Assembly: GCF_900114785.1 (NCBI RefSeq)
Contig: NZ_FOUG01000019.1
Coordinates: forward strand, 1-64,000
DNA length: 64,000 bases
Reading direction: 5' to 3'
Origin: Variovorax sp. OV329
Lineage (GTDB): Bacteria; Pseudomonadota; Gammaproteobacteria; Burkholderiales; Burkholderiaceae_C
This document shows, one piece after another, positions 17,748-26,341 of the stretch. The notes under the pieces are model-generated. The model saw only the letters and a list, made by a program, of their open reading frames with translations. It had not been told where the DNA came from and did no database searches. The translations under genes were made by a program, and so were the position numbers. Numbering within the stretch: position 1 is the first letter of the stretch; every line of letters starts with the position of its first letter.

Positions 17748-17775
17748 TTTGCATTTTATGAACGGCAAATGCAAA
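17748..17775. promoter_or_regulatory. Inverted repeat, probable operator of the aconitase/lactonase divergent promoter
   Basis: Perfect 9-bp arms TTTGCATTT (17748-17756) and AAATGCAAA (17767-17775) separated by 10 bp, ending nine bases before the aconitase ATG. A further TTTGCA lies at 17738-17743. The arm centres are 19 bp apart, close to two helical turns, as expected for a dimeric regulator. The GntR-type regulator encoded in the same operon is the obvious candidate ligand. Regulation of the lactonase-Bug operon on the other side is possible. Confidence 0.55.
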
Positions 17776-17784
17776 ATCCAAATC

Positions 17785-20424
17785 ATGGAAAACACTGAGA
17801 TGCCTCCCAGGCTTGGCTTGAAGGTGGGCGGCAGGGGCTATCAGGCGGTCAACCTTGCCCGCCTGGCAGGAGCGCGTCTGGATCGCTTGCCCGTGGTGTT
17901 GCGGCTGCTGCTGGAAAACGTGGCGCGCAACATGCGCGGCGAAGAACGGCATGCGGCCATCGAGGCCTTGCTGGCGTGGGCGGACCACGGCACCAGCGAT
18001 GCCGAGGTGGCGTTCCAGCCCGGCCGCGTGCTGATGCACGACACGACCAGCACACCGGCGCTGGTGGACCTGGCCGCCATGCGCAGCACGCTGGCCGAGG
18101 CAGGCATCGACCCTGCGCTGCTCAACTCCAGCCTTCCCGTGGACGTCTCGGTGGACCACTCGCTGGCGGTGGAAGCTTTCGGCCGCCCCGATGCGCCTGA
18201 GCGCAACATGGCGTTCGAGATCCGCCGCAATGCCGAGCGCTACGGCTTCCTGCGCTGGGCGTCCAAGGTCCTCAAGGGCGTGCGCATCAATCCGCCGGGG
18301 ACGGGGATCATGCACACCATCAACCTGGAGCAGCTCGCCACCGTCGTCACCACGCAGGAGCGCGACGGTGCCCACTGGCTGGTACCGGACATGATGATCG
18401 GCACCGACAGCCACACCCCCATGGTCAACGGCATCGGCGTGCTGGGCTGGGGCGTCGGCGGCCTGGAAGCGCAGACGGTGATGTTCGGCATGCCCACCAT
18501 GCTGCGCATCCCCGACGTGATCGGCGTGCGCCTCTCGGGCCGCCTGCGGCCCGGGGTGCTCGCCACCGATCTGGCGCTGACGGTCACCAGCAGATTGCGC
18601 GCCACCGGCGTCTCCGGTGAGTTCGTCGAGTTCTTCGGGCCGGGCGTGGCGGCGCTCAGTGCGGGCGACCGCTGCGTGGTCGCCAACATGGCACCCGAAT
18701 ACGGGGCGACCACCGGCTTCTTTCCCGTGGACGAGCACACCCTCGCCTACCTTCGGGGCACGGGCCGAAGCGCCGAGGCGGTCGAGAGGGTGCGCGTGCT
18801 CACGCAGGCGACCGGCCTCTGGTTCGATCCCTCGGCCAGCCCCCGCTACACGCGCAGCATCGAGATCGACCTGGATGCCGTGCAGATGCACGTGGCCGGC
18901 CCGCGCCGCCCGCAGGACCTACATGGCTACGGCGACACGGCCGCACAACTCCGCGCCCTGGGCTTCCAACCCAAGGCGCCGGCTGCTGGCGGCATGCCCA
19001 GGCATCCGGTGGCGATTGCTGCGATCACCAGCTGCACCAACACCTCGGACCCTCGCCTACTGATCGCCGCCGGGCTCGTCGCCCGCAAGGCGCGGGCCCT
19101 CGGCCTGAAGGCGCCGTCGTGGGTGAAGACGTCCACGGGGCCGGGCTCTCCTGCGGCCGCTGCCTATCTGCTGAGGGCGGGGCTCACGGAAGATCTGGCC
19201 GCTGTCGGGTTTGACATCGTGGGCTACGGCTGCACCACCTGCATCGGAAATTCGGGGCAACTGCTGCCGCAGGTGCAGGCGGCGATGGCAGCCGAAGCGA
19301 TCCATCCGGTGGCCATGCTCTCGGGCAACCGCAACTTTCCGGGCCGAGTGCACCCGGACCTGGATCTCGGGTTCCTGATGTCTCCGCCCCTGGTTATCGC
19401 TTTCGGGTTGGCCGGCGACGCGGAGAAGGATTTCCGCACCGACCCGGTCCAGATCACAGCGGCGGGCCAGCCAATTTTCCTGAAGGACCTGTGGCCGACG
19501 CCCGAGGAGATCGACGCCTGCCTAGCTGCCTCCCAGGACCCGGCCGACTACCGCCGCGCCTTCACGCTGGCCTCCCAGAACCCCCTGTGGCACCAGCTGC
19601 CCGCCCCCGATTCGGCGCTCTATCCCTGGGATGAAAAATCCACCGCGCTGCGGCGCCCGCCCTTTGCCGCCATGGACGAGGGCAGCCTGCTGGGCAACTA
19701 CACCGCCTACCCGCTGCTGGTGGTGGGCGACGACATCACCACCGACCACATCTCGCCGGCCAGCGCCATCCCCCGCAACAGCATGGTGGCCGACTTCCTG
19801 GTCGAGCGCGGCGACGACCGCGACGACCTGAACGTCTTCGCCTCGCGCCGCGGCAACTGGGAAGTGATGGTGCGCGGGGCCTTCCACAGCAAGACGCTGA
19901 AGAACCTGCTGGCACCGGGCGTGCCGGTGGCCCACACCATCCATGCGCCCAGCGGCGATGTCATGCCCCTGTACGACGCGGCGCGCCGCCATGCGGGCGA
20001 CGGCGAGGCCGTGGTGCTCGTGGCCGGCGAGCGCTACGGCACGGGGTCTTCGCGCGACTGGGCCGCCAAGGGCCAGCGCCTGCTGGGCATCCGCGCCGTG
20101 CTGGCCAACAGCTTCGAGCGCATCCACCGCTCCAACCTCATCGGCATGGGGATCCTGCCGCTGAAGTTCCCGGCCGGCATCACCCCCGCTTCCCTGGACC
20201 TGGTCCCTGGCGACCGGATCTCGGTCGATGCGAAGCCCCAGGACATCTCGCCGCGCTGCACCGTCGAAGTCCGGGTTCTGCGCGCCGATGGAAGGAGCGA
20301 AGCGCTCTCGGCGACGGCGGCCGTGGAGACCCAGCTCGAAGTCGACCTGCTGCGCAAGGGCGGCGTGATCCCCTCCACCCTCCGGCGCATGGTGGCCGAG
20401 CACGGCAAGCCGGCGCAGCCATGA
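17785..20424 (+). CDS. acnA: Aconitate hydratase (AcnA type)
   Basis: 879 residues, normal length for bacterial AcnA/IRP-type aconitase. It carries the three [4Fe-4S] cysteines: SCTNTS near residue 416 and GYGCTTCIGNSG near 482-485. Other signatures are MIGTDSHTPMVNGIGVLGWG, VGDDITTDHISPAS, and GERYGTGSSRDWAAKGQRLL with the swivel-domain active-site Ser. It interconverts citrate, cis-aconitate and isocitrate, or a related tricarboxylate. The position beside carboxylate receptors and a lactonase, with a dedicated regulator, suggests a catabolic paralogue and not the TCA-cycle copy. The ATG at 17785 is used; another at 17800 is possible. Its stop overlaps the regulator start. Confidence 0.93.
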   Translation: MENTEMPPRLGLKVGGRGYQAVNLARLAGARLDRLPVVLRLLLENVARNMRGEERHAAIEALLAWADHGTSDAEVAFQPGRVLMHDTTSTPALVDLAAMRSTLAEAGIDPALLNSSLPVDVSVDHSLAVEAFGRPDAPERNMAFEIRRNAERYGFLRWASKVLKGVRINPPGTGIMHTINLEQLATVVTTQERDGAHWLVPDMMIGTDSHTPMVNGIGVLGWGVGGLEAQTVMFGMPTMLRIPDVIGVRLSGRLRPGVLATDLALTVTSRLRATGVSGEFVEFFGPGVAALSAGDRCVVANMAPEYGATTGFFPVDEHTLAYLRGTGRSAEAVERVRVLTQATGLWFDPSASPRYTRSIEIDLDAVQMHVAGPRRPQDLHGYGDTAAQLRALGFQPKAPAAGGMPRHPVAIAAITSCTNTSDPRLLIAAGLVARKARALGLKAPSWVKTSTGPGSPAAAAYLLRAGLTEDLAAVGFDIVGYGCTTCIGNSGQLLPQVQAAMAAEAIHPVAMLSGNRNFPGRVHPDLDLGFLMSPPLVIAFGLAGDAEKDFRTDPVQITAAGQPIFLKDLWPTPEEIDACLAASQDPADYRRAFTLASQNPLWHQLPAPDSALYPWDEKSTALRRPPFAAMDEGSLLGNYTAYPLLVVGDDITTDHISPASAIPRNSMVADFLVERGDDRDDLNVFASRRGNWEVMVRGAFHSKTLKNLLAPGVPVAHTIHAPSGDVMPLYDAARRHAGDGEAVVLVAGERYGTGSSRDWAAKGQRLLGIRAVLANSFERIHRSNLIGMGILPLKFPAGITPASLDLVPGDRISVDAKPQDISPRCTVEVRVLRADGRSEALSATAAVETQLEVDLLRKGGVIPSTLRRMVAEHGKPAQP

Positions 20425-21347
20425 CCGAGTTGAATGGACAATTCAGGCCCATGCGGCCCGAACAACCCATCACCACCCAGATCATCGACCTGATCAAGGC
20501 CGAGGCCATGCCCGTGGGCAGCCACCTGCCGGCCCAATTGCTCGCGGACCGGCTGCGGGTGTCCCGCTCGCCGATCAACGACGCCCTGTCGCTGCTGGCG
20601 GAGAAAGGCGTGCTCAAGCGCGAGCCCAATCGCGGCTACTTCCTTGCCCAGACGGTCGACTCGACGGCCAAGGACTTCGCGGAGAAGCTGGGCATCGACG
20701 AGACGGACGTCATCACCGAGGTGTACTTCCGCATCGCCGACGACCGCCTGCGCGGCCTGCTGCCGGCCGAGTTCACCGAGACCCTGATCAAGCAGCGCTA
20801 CAACCTCACGCCTGCCCAGCTCAACGGCGTGCTGGGCCGCATCGCCAACGAAGGCTGGGCGGAGAAGAAGCCGGGCTACGGCTGGATCTTCTCTTCCATG
20901 CTCACGACCGCGGACAGCCTGCTGCAGTCCTACCGGCTTCGTTTGGCGCTCGAGCCTGCGGCGCTGCTGGAGCCGAACTACCGGCTTGCGCCCGAGGTGA
21001 TCGCGCGCTGCCGCGCGGCCGAAAAGCACCTGCTGGACGGTGGCATCGAGACCGACAGCGCCGACGCGCTGCACGAGCGCGGGGTGCGCTTCCACGAATC
21101 GCTTGTCGAGGGCTCGGGAAACGCCTTCTTCATCGACACCATCCGGCGCGTCAACCGCGTGCGCCGCCTGCTGTCCTACCGCTCGATGCAGAACCGCACG
21201 CGCTACAAGGAGCACTGCAAGCAGCACCTGCAGCTGCTGGACCTGCTGGAGCGCGAGCGCAACGAAGAGGCGGCCGAGGCCATGCGCGAACACTTGAGGA
21301 TCACGTTGCGCAACCACACGAAGATCCGCGAGATCCTGACCCCCTGA
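20421..21347 (+). CDS. GntR-family regulator with apparent tandem winged helices
   Basis: 308 residues, about 80 more than a usual FCD-type GntR protein. Residues about 15-75 are a GntR winged helix (PITTQIIDLIKAEAMPVGSH, LLADRLRVSRSPINDALSLL, NRGYFLA). Residues about 95-158 look like a second winged helix (LLPAEFTETLIKQRYNLTPA, QLNGVLGRIANEGWAEKKPG, YGWIFS). A helical FCD-type effector domain with conserved histidines (ERGVRFHESL, EEAAEAMREHLRI) completes it. It overlaps the aconitase gene by four bases, so they are co-expressed, and probably binds the dyad at 17748-17775. The ligand is likely a carboxylate. Confidence 0.88.
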   Translation: MTELNGQFRPMRPEQPITTQIIDLIKAEAMPVGSHLPAQLLADRLRVSRSPINDALSLLAEKGVLKREPNRGYFLAQTVDSTAKDFAEKLGIDETDVITEVYFRIADDRLRGLLPAEFTETLIKQRYNLTPAQLNGVLGRIANEGWAEKKPGYGWIFSSMLTTADSLLQSYRLRLALEPAALLEPNYRLAPEVIARCRAAEKHLLDGGIETDSADALHERGVRFHESLVEGSGNAFFIDTIRRVNRVRRLLSYRSMQNRTRYKEHCKQHLQLLDLLERERNEEAAEAMREHLRITLRNHTKIREILTP

Positions 21348-21356
21348 GCCCCTTCC

Positions 21357-22103
21357 ATGCCTGTTTCTCCGGACATCGTCAAAGCTTTCACGCCCACCGG
21401 CGTGCTTCGCGCCTCCATCAACCTCGGGAACCCGATCCTCGCGAATTGGAATCCGCAGACGGCGGCGGTGGGTGGCGTCTCGGTGGACCTGGCCCGGGCC
21501 TTCGCCAGCCACTTGGGCGTGGCCGTGGAACTGGTGGTTTTCGACGCTGCCGGCAAGTCCGTGGAGGCCGTCACCGCCGAGCAGGCCGACATCGGATTCT
21601 TCGCCATCGACCCGCTTCGCGGCCAGGGCATCCGCTTCACCGCGCCCTATGTGCTGATCGAAGGCGCGTACCTGGTACGCAGCGACTCGCCCCTGCAAGA
21701 CAACGAGGAAGTCGACCGTGCGGGCACGCGGGTCACCGTGGGCAAGGGCAGCGCCTACGACCTTTATCTCACGCGCGCGATGAAGGCCGCGTCCATCGAG
21801 CGGGCGCCCACCTCCCCTGCCGTGGTGGACACCTTCCTGGAGCAGGGCTCGGACGTGGCCGCGGGCGTGAAGCAGCAACTCGAGGCCGACGCCCGGCGCC
21901 TGGGCGGGCTTCGCTTGCTGCCCGGTCGCTTCATGTTGATCCAGCAGGCCATGGGCACGCCGGCCAGCCGCGGCCCGGGCGCGGAGCAGGCCCTGAAGGA
22001 CTTCGTCGAGGAATGCAAGCGCAATGGCTTCGTGGCCGAAGCCTTAGCCCGGCATGGCATCCAGGGCGCCGCGGTGGCGCCGCCCGCAAGAGCTGCACAG
22101 TAG
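21357..22103 (+). CDS. Periplasmic-binding-protein-like (family 3) protein lacking a signal peptide
   Basis: 248 residues. The fold resembles amino-acid-type solute-binding proteins: FTPTGVLRASINLGNPILAN, VGGVSVDLARAFASHLGVAV, AVTAEQADIGFFAIDPLRGQ, IRFTAPYVLIEGAYLV. The N-terminus (MPVSPDIVKAFTPTG) has no hydrophobic segment, so the protein is predicted to stay in the cytoplasm, where it could sense or sequester a ligand or act as an enzyme such as a dehydratase-like PBP. It starts nine bases after the GntR stop and is the last gene of the acnA-gntR operon. No ABC permease genes are adjacent. Confidence 0.8.
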   Translation: MPVSPDIVKAFTPTGVLRASINLGNPILANWNPQTAAVGGVSVDLARAFASHLGVAVELVVFDAAGKSVEAVTAEQADIGFFAIDPLRGQGIRFTAPYVLIEGAYLVRSDSPLQDNEEVDRAGTRVTVGKGSAYDLYLTRAMKAASIERAPTSPAVVDTFLEQGSDVAAGVKQQLEADARRLGGLRLLPGRFMLIQQAMGTPASRGPGAEQALKDFVEECKRNGFVAEALARHGIQGAAVAPPARAAQ

Positions 22104-22543
22104 GCCGCCACTCTCGAAGCGCCCGCGCTCGCCCACACATGCGTCGGCATGCCGGAAACGCGGCGAGGCCCTTTTAGGAGGTTAGCCAAGTGTCCGATCA
22201 GGACGAGCAGGGGCCAAAGTGCCTGAGCTCGATCGTTGACTGCTTAGCCCTCAGAAATCGGCCCTTTCGACCGGGCCGCTTCTACGTCCGCAAGGGGCCC
22301 ATTTGGGACACTTCCCGCAGTTTCCGTAATCCGATCTCGGCTAGTCTACTTAAGTGCAGGGGAGAGCCGTCCCTGCTGAATTCAAGTCTGTGAAAGTCGG
22401 CGACCAGGGAGTCTGAGCCAGTCACCGGCTTCGCGAGCGCTACGCGCCGCGTAGAAGCTCCCTCGGCCCGGTTGAAAGGCCCGCGACTTGGCACCAGCGT
22501 TCAACGGGCGCCGACGCCGCGCCAACGTCGCCTTCCCGAGAAT
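22104..22543. other. Intergenic stretch, no gene seen
   Basis: 440 bp between the 3' ends of the binding-protein-like gene and the XRE regulator gene, which converge here. Short open frames such as 22190-22393 have no ribosome site and unnatural composition. No T-tailed terminator hairpin could be identified, although the convergent arrangement calls for termination. Confidence 0.5.
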
Positions 22544-22828
22544 TCATCCACTCAACCGGCTCGCTCTACGGTTTCCACCAAGCACCGGCAGCAGTTCCCT
22601 CCCAATCTGCTCCACCAACGCGGCCGGTGACACCCCCAGTGCCTGGCACACCGTGACGAAGTCGATCACATCCAGGTTCCGCTCCCCGTTTTCGTACTTC
22701 GACACATAGGACTGCGGCCGTCCGAGCCGCTCGCCGACCTGCATCTGCGTCAGCCCCGCCGCCTTGCGCGCAGCCACCAGCAGCCGCTGGAGCTTGCGGT
22801 ATTCAGACGAGGACAGAGTGCGCGGCAC
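22544..22828 (-). CDS. XRE-family helix-turn-helix regulator (94 aa)
   Basis: A single Cro/C1-type helix-turn-helix covers residues about 13-70: LQRLLVAARKAAGLTQMQVG, ERLGRPQSYVSKYENGERNL, DVIDFVTVCQALGVSPAALV. There is no sensor domain. Small proteins of this form are regulators of restriction-modification, phage or toxin-antitoxin genes, or solitary repressors. Its start lies 13 bases from a perfect inverted repeat, so autoregulation is likely. A gene of unknown function is divergent. Confidence 0.88.
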   Translation of the reverse strand: MPRTLSSSEYRKLQRLLVAARKAAGLTQMQVGERLGRPQSYVSKYENGERNLDVIDFVTVCQALGVSPAALVEQIGRELLPVLGGNRRASRLSG

Positions 22829-22841
22829 TTCCCCAGCGTGA

Positions 22842-22871
22842 ATCCTGATTCGGAATAACCCGAATCAGGAT
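22842..22871. promoter_or_regulatory. Perfect 12-bp inverted repeat, probable operator of the XRE regulator
   Basis: Arms ATCCTGATTCGG (22842-22853) and CCGAATCAGGAT (22860-22871) with the 6-bp spacer AATAAC. It lies in the 90-bp gap between the divergent starts of the XRE regulator (22828) and the unknown gene (22919), next to an AT-richer segment that could hold both promoters. A long perfect dyad in this position is typical of a self-regulated Cro/C1-type repressor. Confidence 0.65.
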
Positions 22872-22918
22872 CGACACTCCGCGCCACACAAACTGCAAGC
22901 GACAGGGAGGAGGAGGTG

Positions 22919-23341
22919 ATGCGCTTTCTGAACAAGTTCCGAGCGGCCGAGGCCATCGCGCTCGCGGCAGAACTCATCGACAGGAATCTGCAGCTTCTTG
23001 CAGGCGCCAATCCGATCGCAGTCGGTTCAAAGGGGAAGGGTGCTGCACTGGTCATGGATCTGTGGCGCACGATCCCGAAGGTCGCCGATGGTCCGGAAAA
23101 GCCGGCGCCGGTCCTGCTTGCGGCGGGCGCGCTGGCCAAGGCGATCCGCGAGTCGGAACTCGATGGCGACGGGCAGAAGTGCGACGTGTTGCACGGCACC
23201 CTGCAACTGCTATGGATCTCCGACCTGGGTCGGTCGCTCGACGCCAGGCGCCTCAGCGGAATCGACAAACGCCTCTTCGACTCGGCACTTTCGGTCCTGC
23301 GTCTGTCTTGGTTGTCGAAGCTGGAAATGCGGCCCGATTGA
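22919..23341 (+). CDS. Hypothetical protein (140 aa) divergent from the XRE regulator
   Basis: The ATG at 22919 follows a purine-rich GGGAGGAGGAGG tract. The protein is mostly helical and soluble: FLNKFRAAEAIALAAELIDR, GKGAALVMDLWRTIPKVADG, then ALSVLRLSWLSKLEMRPD. No signal peptide, membrane segment or known motif is seen. Its start faces the XRE operator, so expression is probably controlled by that regulator. No toxin-like catalytic motif could be identified. Confidence 0.6.
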   Translation: MRFLNKFRAAEAIALAAELIDRNLQLLAGANPIAVGSKGKGAALVMDLWRTIPKVADGPEKPAPVLLAAGALAKAIRESELDGDGQKCDVLHGTLQLLWISDLGRSLDARRLSGIDKRLFDSALSVLRLSWLSKLEMRPD

Positions 23342-23601
23342 TCCCCGACCACGGGCGCATTCCACTCGCATCTGTCACGCTGCCGGCCTGCTTCTCTCAG
23401 GCGGCGCCGCCCCGCTATCCGAGCAGAACACTCCGTAACCAAGTGTTCATCACAACACACTATTGACAAACGAATTTGTATGATGATCGGGCAACTTGTC
23501 ATGGGCGCAGGGCAGGTTGCAGATGGGGATGTGCGCCGATCCGCCCTCGTCGCGGCGCTGTCCGCGCTCCGTGGGTTCGTCACCAACGACAGGAGACAAC
23601 A

Positions 23602-24726
23602 ATGAGCCTTCGCACTGGCATTGCGGCCGCGGTTGCGGCATGTCTGGCCTCTTTCGCAGCCTCGGCCGCCGGTCCTTCGGTCGTCAAGGGCCCCGGCGAG
23701 AACCCGGCCTGCTTCAAGCCCTGGGACGCCAACACCAAGTACTTCCAGTGGCCGGCCAAGAAGGGCCCCTATCGCATTGCCCTGGCCAACGGCTTCGTTG
23801 GCAACACCTGGCGCATCCAGATGATCAAGATGGCCAAGGCCTATGCGGCCACGCCCGAGATCAAGCCGCAGATCAAGGAGTTCAAGATCGTCTCCACCGG
23901 CACCGACGTAGCGGCGCAGATCGCGGCCATCGACAACTTCATCAACTCGGGCTACGACGCCATCGTGACCATCGCGGTCAACCCCACCGCCTTCGCGCCG
24001 GTGATCAAGCGCGCCAACGCGGCCGGCGTGGTGCTGGTGCCCTTCGACAACGTGCTCGACAGCACCGACGTGATGATGGTGAATGAAGACCAGCTGGCCA
24101 TGGGTGTGCAGTCGGGCGAATGGGTGGTGAAGAACATCCCGGCCAAGAGCGGCAAGTTGCTGGAAGTGCGCGGCGTGCCGGGCAACTCGGTGGACCGCGA
24201 CCGGCACCTGGGCTTCCGCAAGGTCGTCGAGTCGCCGGGCAACAAGTTCGAGGTGGTCGAGGTGGTGGGCAACTGGGACGACGGCACCGCGCAGAAGGTG
24301 GTGGCCGACGCGCTGGCAGTGCACAAGAACTTCGACGGCATGTTCGTCCAGGGCGGCTCCACCGGCGCGGTGCGCGCACTCATCGACGCGAAGCACAAGA
24401 TGATTCCTGTGGCGGGCGAGGCCGAGAACGGCTTCCGCAAGCTGTGCGCCGAGCGCGCCAAGGACGGGTTGCTGTGCGCCTCGCTCGGCCAGTCGCCGGG
24501 CCTGGTGGCCATCTCGATGAAGGCGGCCCTCTCGGCGCTGGAAGGCAAGGTCATGCCGCAGATGATCTCGGTGCCCATCCCCATGGCAGCGCACCCCGAC
24601 TTCAAGGCGGGCGAGAACTACTTCCCCGACCTTACCGACAACTTCTTCACCACCAACGACTTCCCGCCCTGTGGCGTGAACCTGAAGGCCATCGACATCA
24701 TGTCGAAGGACGAGAAGAACAGCTGA
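23602..24726 (+). CDS. Sugar ABC transporter periplasmic binding protein (family 1, RbsB-like)
   Basis: 374 residues, starting at an ATG with AGGAGA seven bases upstream. The signal peptide is MSLRTGIAAAVAACLASFAA to SAAG. The mature protein has a PBP1 sugar-binding fold: PYRIALANGFVGNTWRIQMI, DNFINSGYDAIVTIAVNP, ANAAGVVLVPFDNV, DGMFVQGGSTGAVRAL. Four cysteines (including ENPACFKPW near the start and DFPPCG near the end) suggest a disulfide not usual in RbsB. First gene of a five-gene importer operon; the exact sugar cannot be read from sequence. Confidence 0.92.
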   Translation: MSLRTGIAAAVAACLASFAASAAGPSVVKGPGENPACFKPWDANTKYFQWPAKKGPYRIALANGFVGNTWRIQMIKMAKAYAATPEIKPQIKEFKIVSTGTDVAAQIAAIDNFINSGYDAIVTIAVNPTAFAPVIKRANAAGVVLVPFDNVLDSTDVMMVNEDQLAMGVQSGEWVVKNIPAKSGKLLEVRGVPGNSVDRDRHLGFRKVVESPGNKFEVVEVVGNWDDGTAQKVVADALAVHKNFDGMFVQGGSTGAVRALIDAKHKMIPVAGEAENGFRKLCAERAKDGLLCASLGQSPGLVAISMKAALSALEGKVMPQMISVPIPMAAHPDFKAGENYFPDLTDNFFTTNDFPPCGVNLKAIDIMSKDEKNS

Positions 24727-24757
24727 ACAACAGGAAGCAAGAAGAAGCCGATCGGGC

Positions 24758-26341
24758 GTGCGCGTGGATCCGCAGCAGCAACCCCTTCTTCAGCTGGTCG
24801 ACGTCTCCAAGCGCTATGGCGGCGTGCGCGCGCTCGAGGGCGCGCAGTTCGCCTGCGCGCCGGGGCGCATCCACGCGCTGCTGGGCGAGAACGGCGCGGG
24901 CAAGTCCACGCTGATCAAGATCATGGCCGGCGTGGTGCAGCCCGATGCGGGCCGCATCCTGCTGGAAGGGCAGGCGCGCCGCTTCGCGCACCCGCAGGAC
25001 GCGGTGGCCGCGGGCATCGCCTGCATCTTCCAGGAGCTGTCGCTCATGCCCGAGCTGAGCGTGGCCGACAACATCTGCATCACCAACCCGCCGCGCCGCT
25101 TCGGGCCTTTCATCGACCGCAAGGCGCAGCGGCGCATCGCCGAGGCGGCACTGGCCCGCGCGGGCGCGGAGGACATCCATCCGCTGGCGCCCGTGGGCAG
25201 TCTTTCGCTCTCGCGCCGGCAGATGGTGGAGATCGCCAAGGCCCTGGCGCGCTCGCCCAAGATCCTCATCCTTGACGAGGCCACCTCGGCGCTTACCGCC
25301 GCCGACGTGGAGCGGGTGCAGGCGCTGCTCAAGCGCCTGCGCGGCGAGGGCATGGCCATCGTCTACATCTCGCACCGTATGAAGGAGATCGCGGCGCTGG
25401 CGGATGACTGTTCGGTGTTCCGCAATGGCCGCCACGTCGCCACCTTCCCCGCCGGCAGCCGCAGCCATGCGCAGACGGTGGAGATGATGATCGGGCGCGA
25501 CATCGCCCATGCCTTCCCGCCCAAGTCGCAGGTGGCCGATACGGCTGCCAACGATGCAGCGGCGCCCGCGCTGGAAGTACGTGGCCTGTCGTGGAATGAC
25601 CGCCTGCACGATATCGACCTGCAGCTGCGCCCCGGCGAGATCGTGGGCCTGGGCGGGCTCGACGGCCAGGGCCAGCGCGAGTTCTTCCTCGCCCTGTTCG
25701 GCGTGCTGCGCGGCGTGAGCGGCGAGCTGCAGCTGTCGGGCCGCCCGGCCTCGGTGAAGAGCCCCCGCCGCGCCAAGGCTGCGCGCATCGGCATCGCGCT
25801 GGTGCCGGAAGACCGCAAGACCGATGGCCTGATGCTGCCCATGTCGGTGAAGGACAACCTCAGCTTCGCGGCGCTGGAAAGCCTGTCGCGCGGCGGCGTG
25901 GTGAGCCGTGCCCGCGAGTCGCAGGCGGTGGCCGAGATGGTGCGCAGGCTGTCGATCAAGGCGCCGGCGCTGGACGATCCGGTGGGCCAGCTCTCGGGCG
26001 GCAACCAGCAGAAGGTGGTGATCGCCAAGTGGCTGATGAACGCGCCGCGCATCGTGCTGCTCAACGACCCCACGCGCGGCATCGACGTGGGCACCAAGCA
26101 GGAGATCTACGTGCTGCTGCGCCAGCTGGCGCAGGAGGGCGCTGCGGTGCTGCTGTATTCCACCGACTACGCCGAACTCATCGGTTGCTGCGACCGCGTG
26201 GCCGTGTTCTACGACGGGCGCATCGTGCGCTGGCTGGCCGGCGAGGCGCTGACCGAGCACGCACTGGTGGCCAGCGCCCTCAACCTCGGCGACGAGTCGA
26301 CGACGGCAACGAACCAAGTGCAAGAGGAGGAAAGCGCATGA
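24758..26341 (+). CDS. Sugar ABC transporter ATP-binding protein (double-domain, RbsA/MglA type)
   Basis: 527 residues with two ATP-binding cassettes. The first has a full Walker A (GENGAGKSTLIKIM), signature SLSRRQMVEIAKAL and Walker B ILILDEATSAL. The second has GLGGLDGQGQREFFLALFGV, in which the Walker A lysine is absent as usual for this family, and signature LSGGNQQKVVIAKWL. It energises the two permeases that follow. The start is a GTG at 24758. Its stop overlaps the next start by four bases. Confidence 0.93.
   Translation: MRVDPQQQPLLQLVDVSKRYGGVRALEGAQFACAPGRIHALLGENGAGKSTLIKIMAGVVQPDAGRILLEGQARRFAHPQDAVAAGIACIFQELSLMPELSVADNICITNPPRRFGPFIDRKAQRRIAEAALARAGAEDIHPLAPVGSLSLSRRQMVEIAKALARSPKILILDEATSALTAADVERVQALLKRLRGEGMAIVYISHRMKEIAALADDCSVFRNGRHVATFPAGSRSHAQTVEMMIGRDIAHAFPPKSQVADTAANDAAAPALEVRGLSWNDRLHDIDLQLRPGEIVGLGGLDGQGQREFFLALFGVLRGVSGELQLSGRPASVKSPRRAKAARIGIALVPEDRKTDGLMLPMSVKDNLSFAALESLSRGGVVSRARESQAVAEMVRRLSIKAPALDDPVGQLSGGNQQKVVIAKWLMNAPRIVLLNDPTRGIDVGTKQEIYVLLRQLAQEGAAVLLYSTDYAELIGCCDRVAVFYDGRIVRWLAGEALTEHALVASALNLGDESTTATNQVQEEESA

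Noticed and set aside
23463-23484. TTGACA and TATGAT upstream of the sugar importer as a sigma-70 promoter
   Set aside because: The two hexamers are only 10 bp apart, too close for a functional promoter. The ACAAA-TTTGT dyad overlapping them is too short to call an operator.
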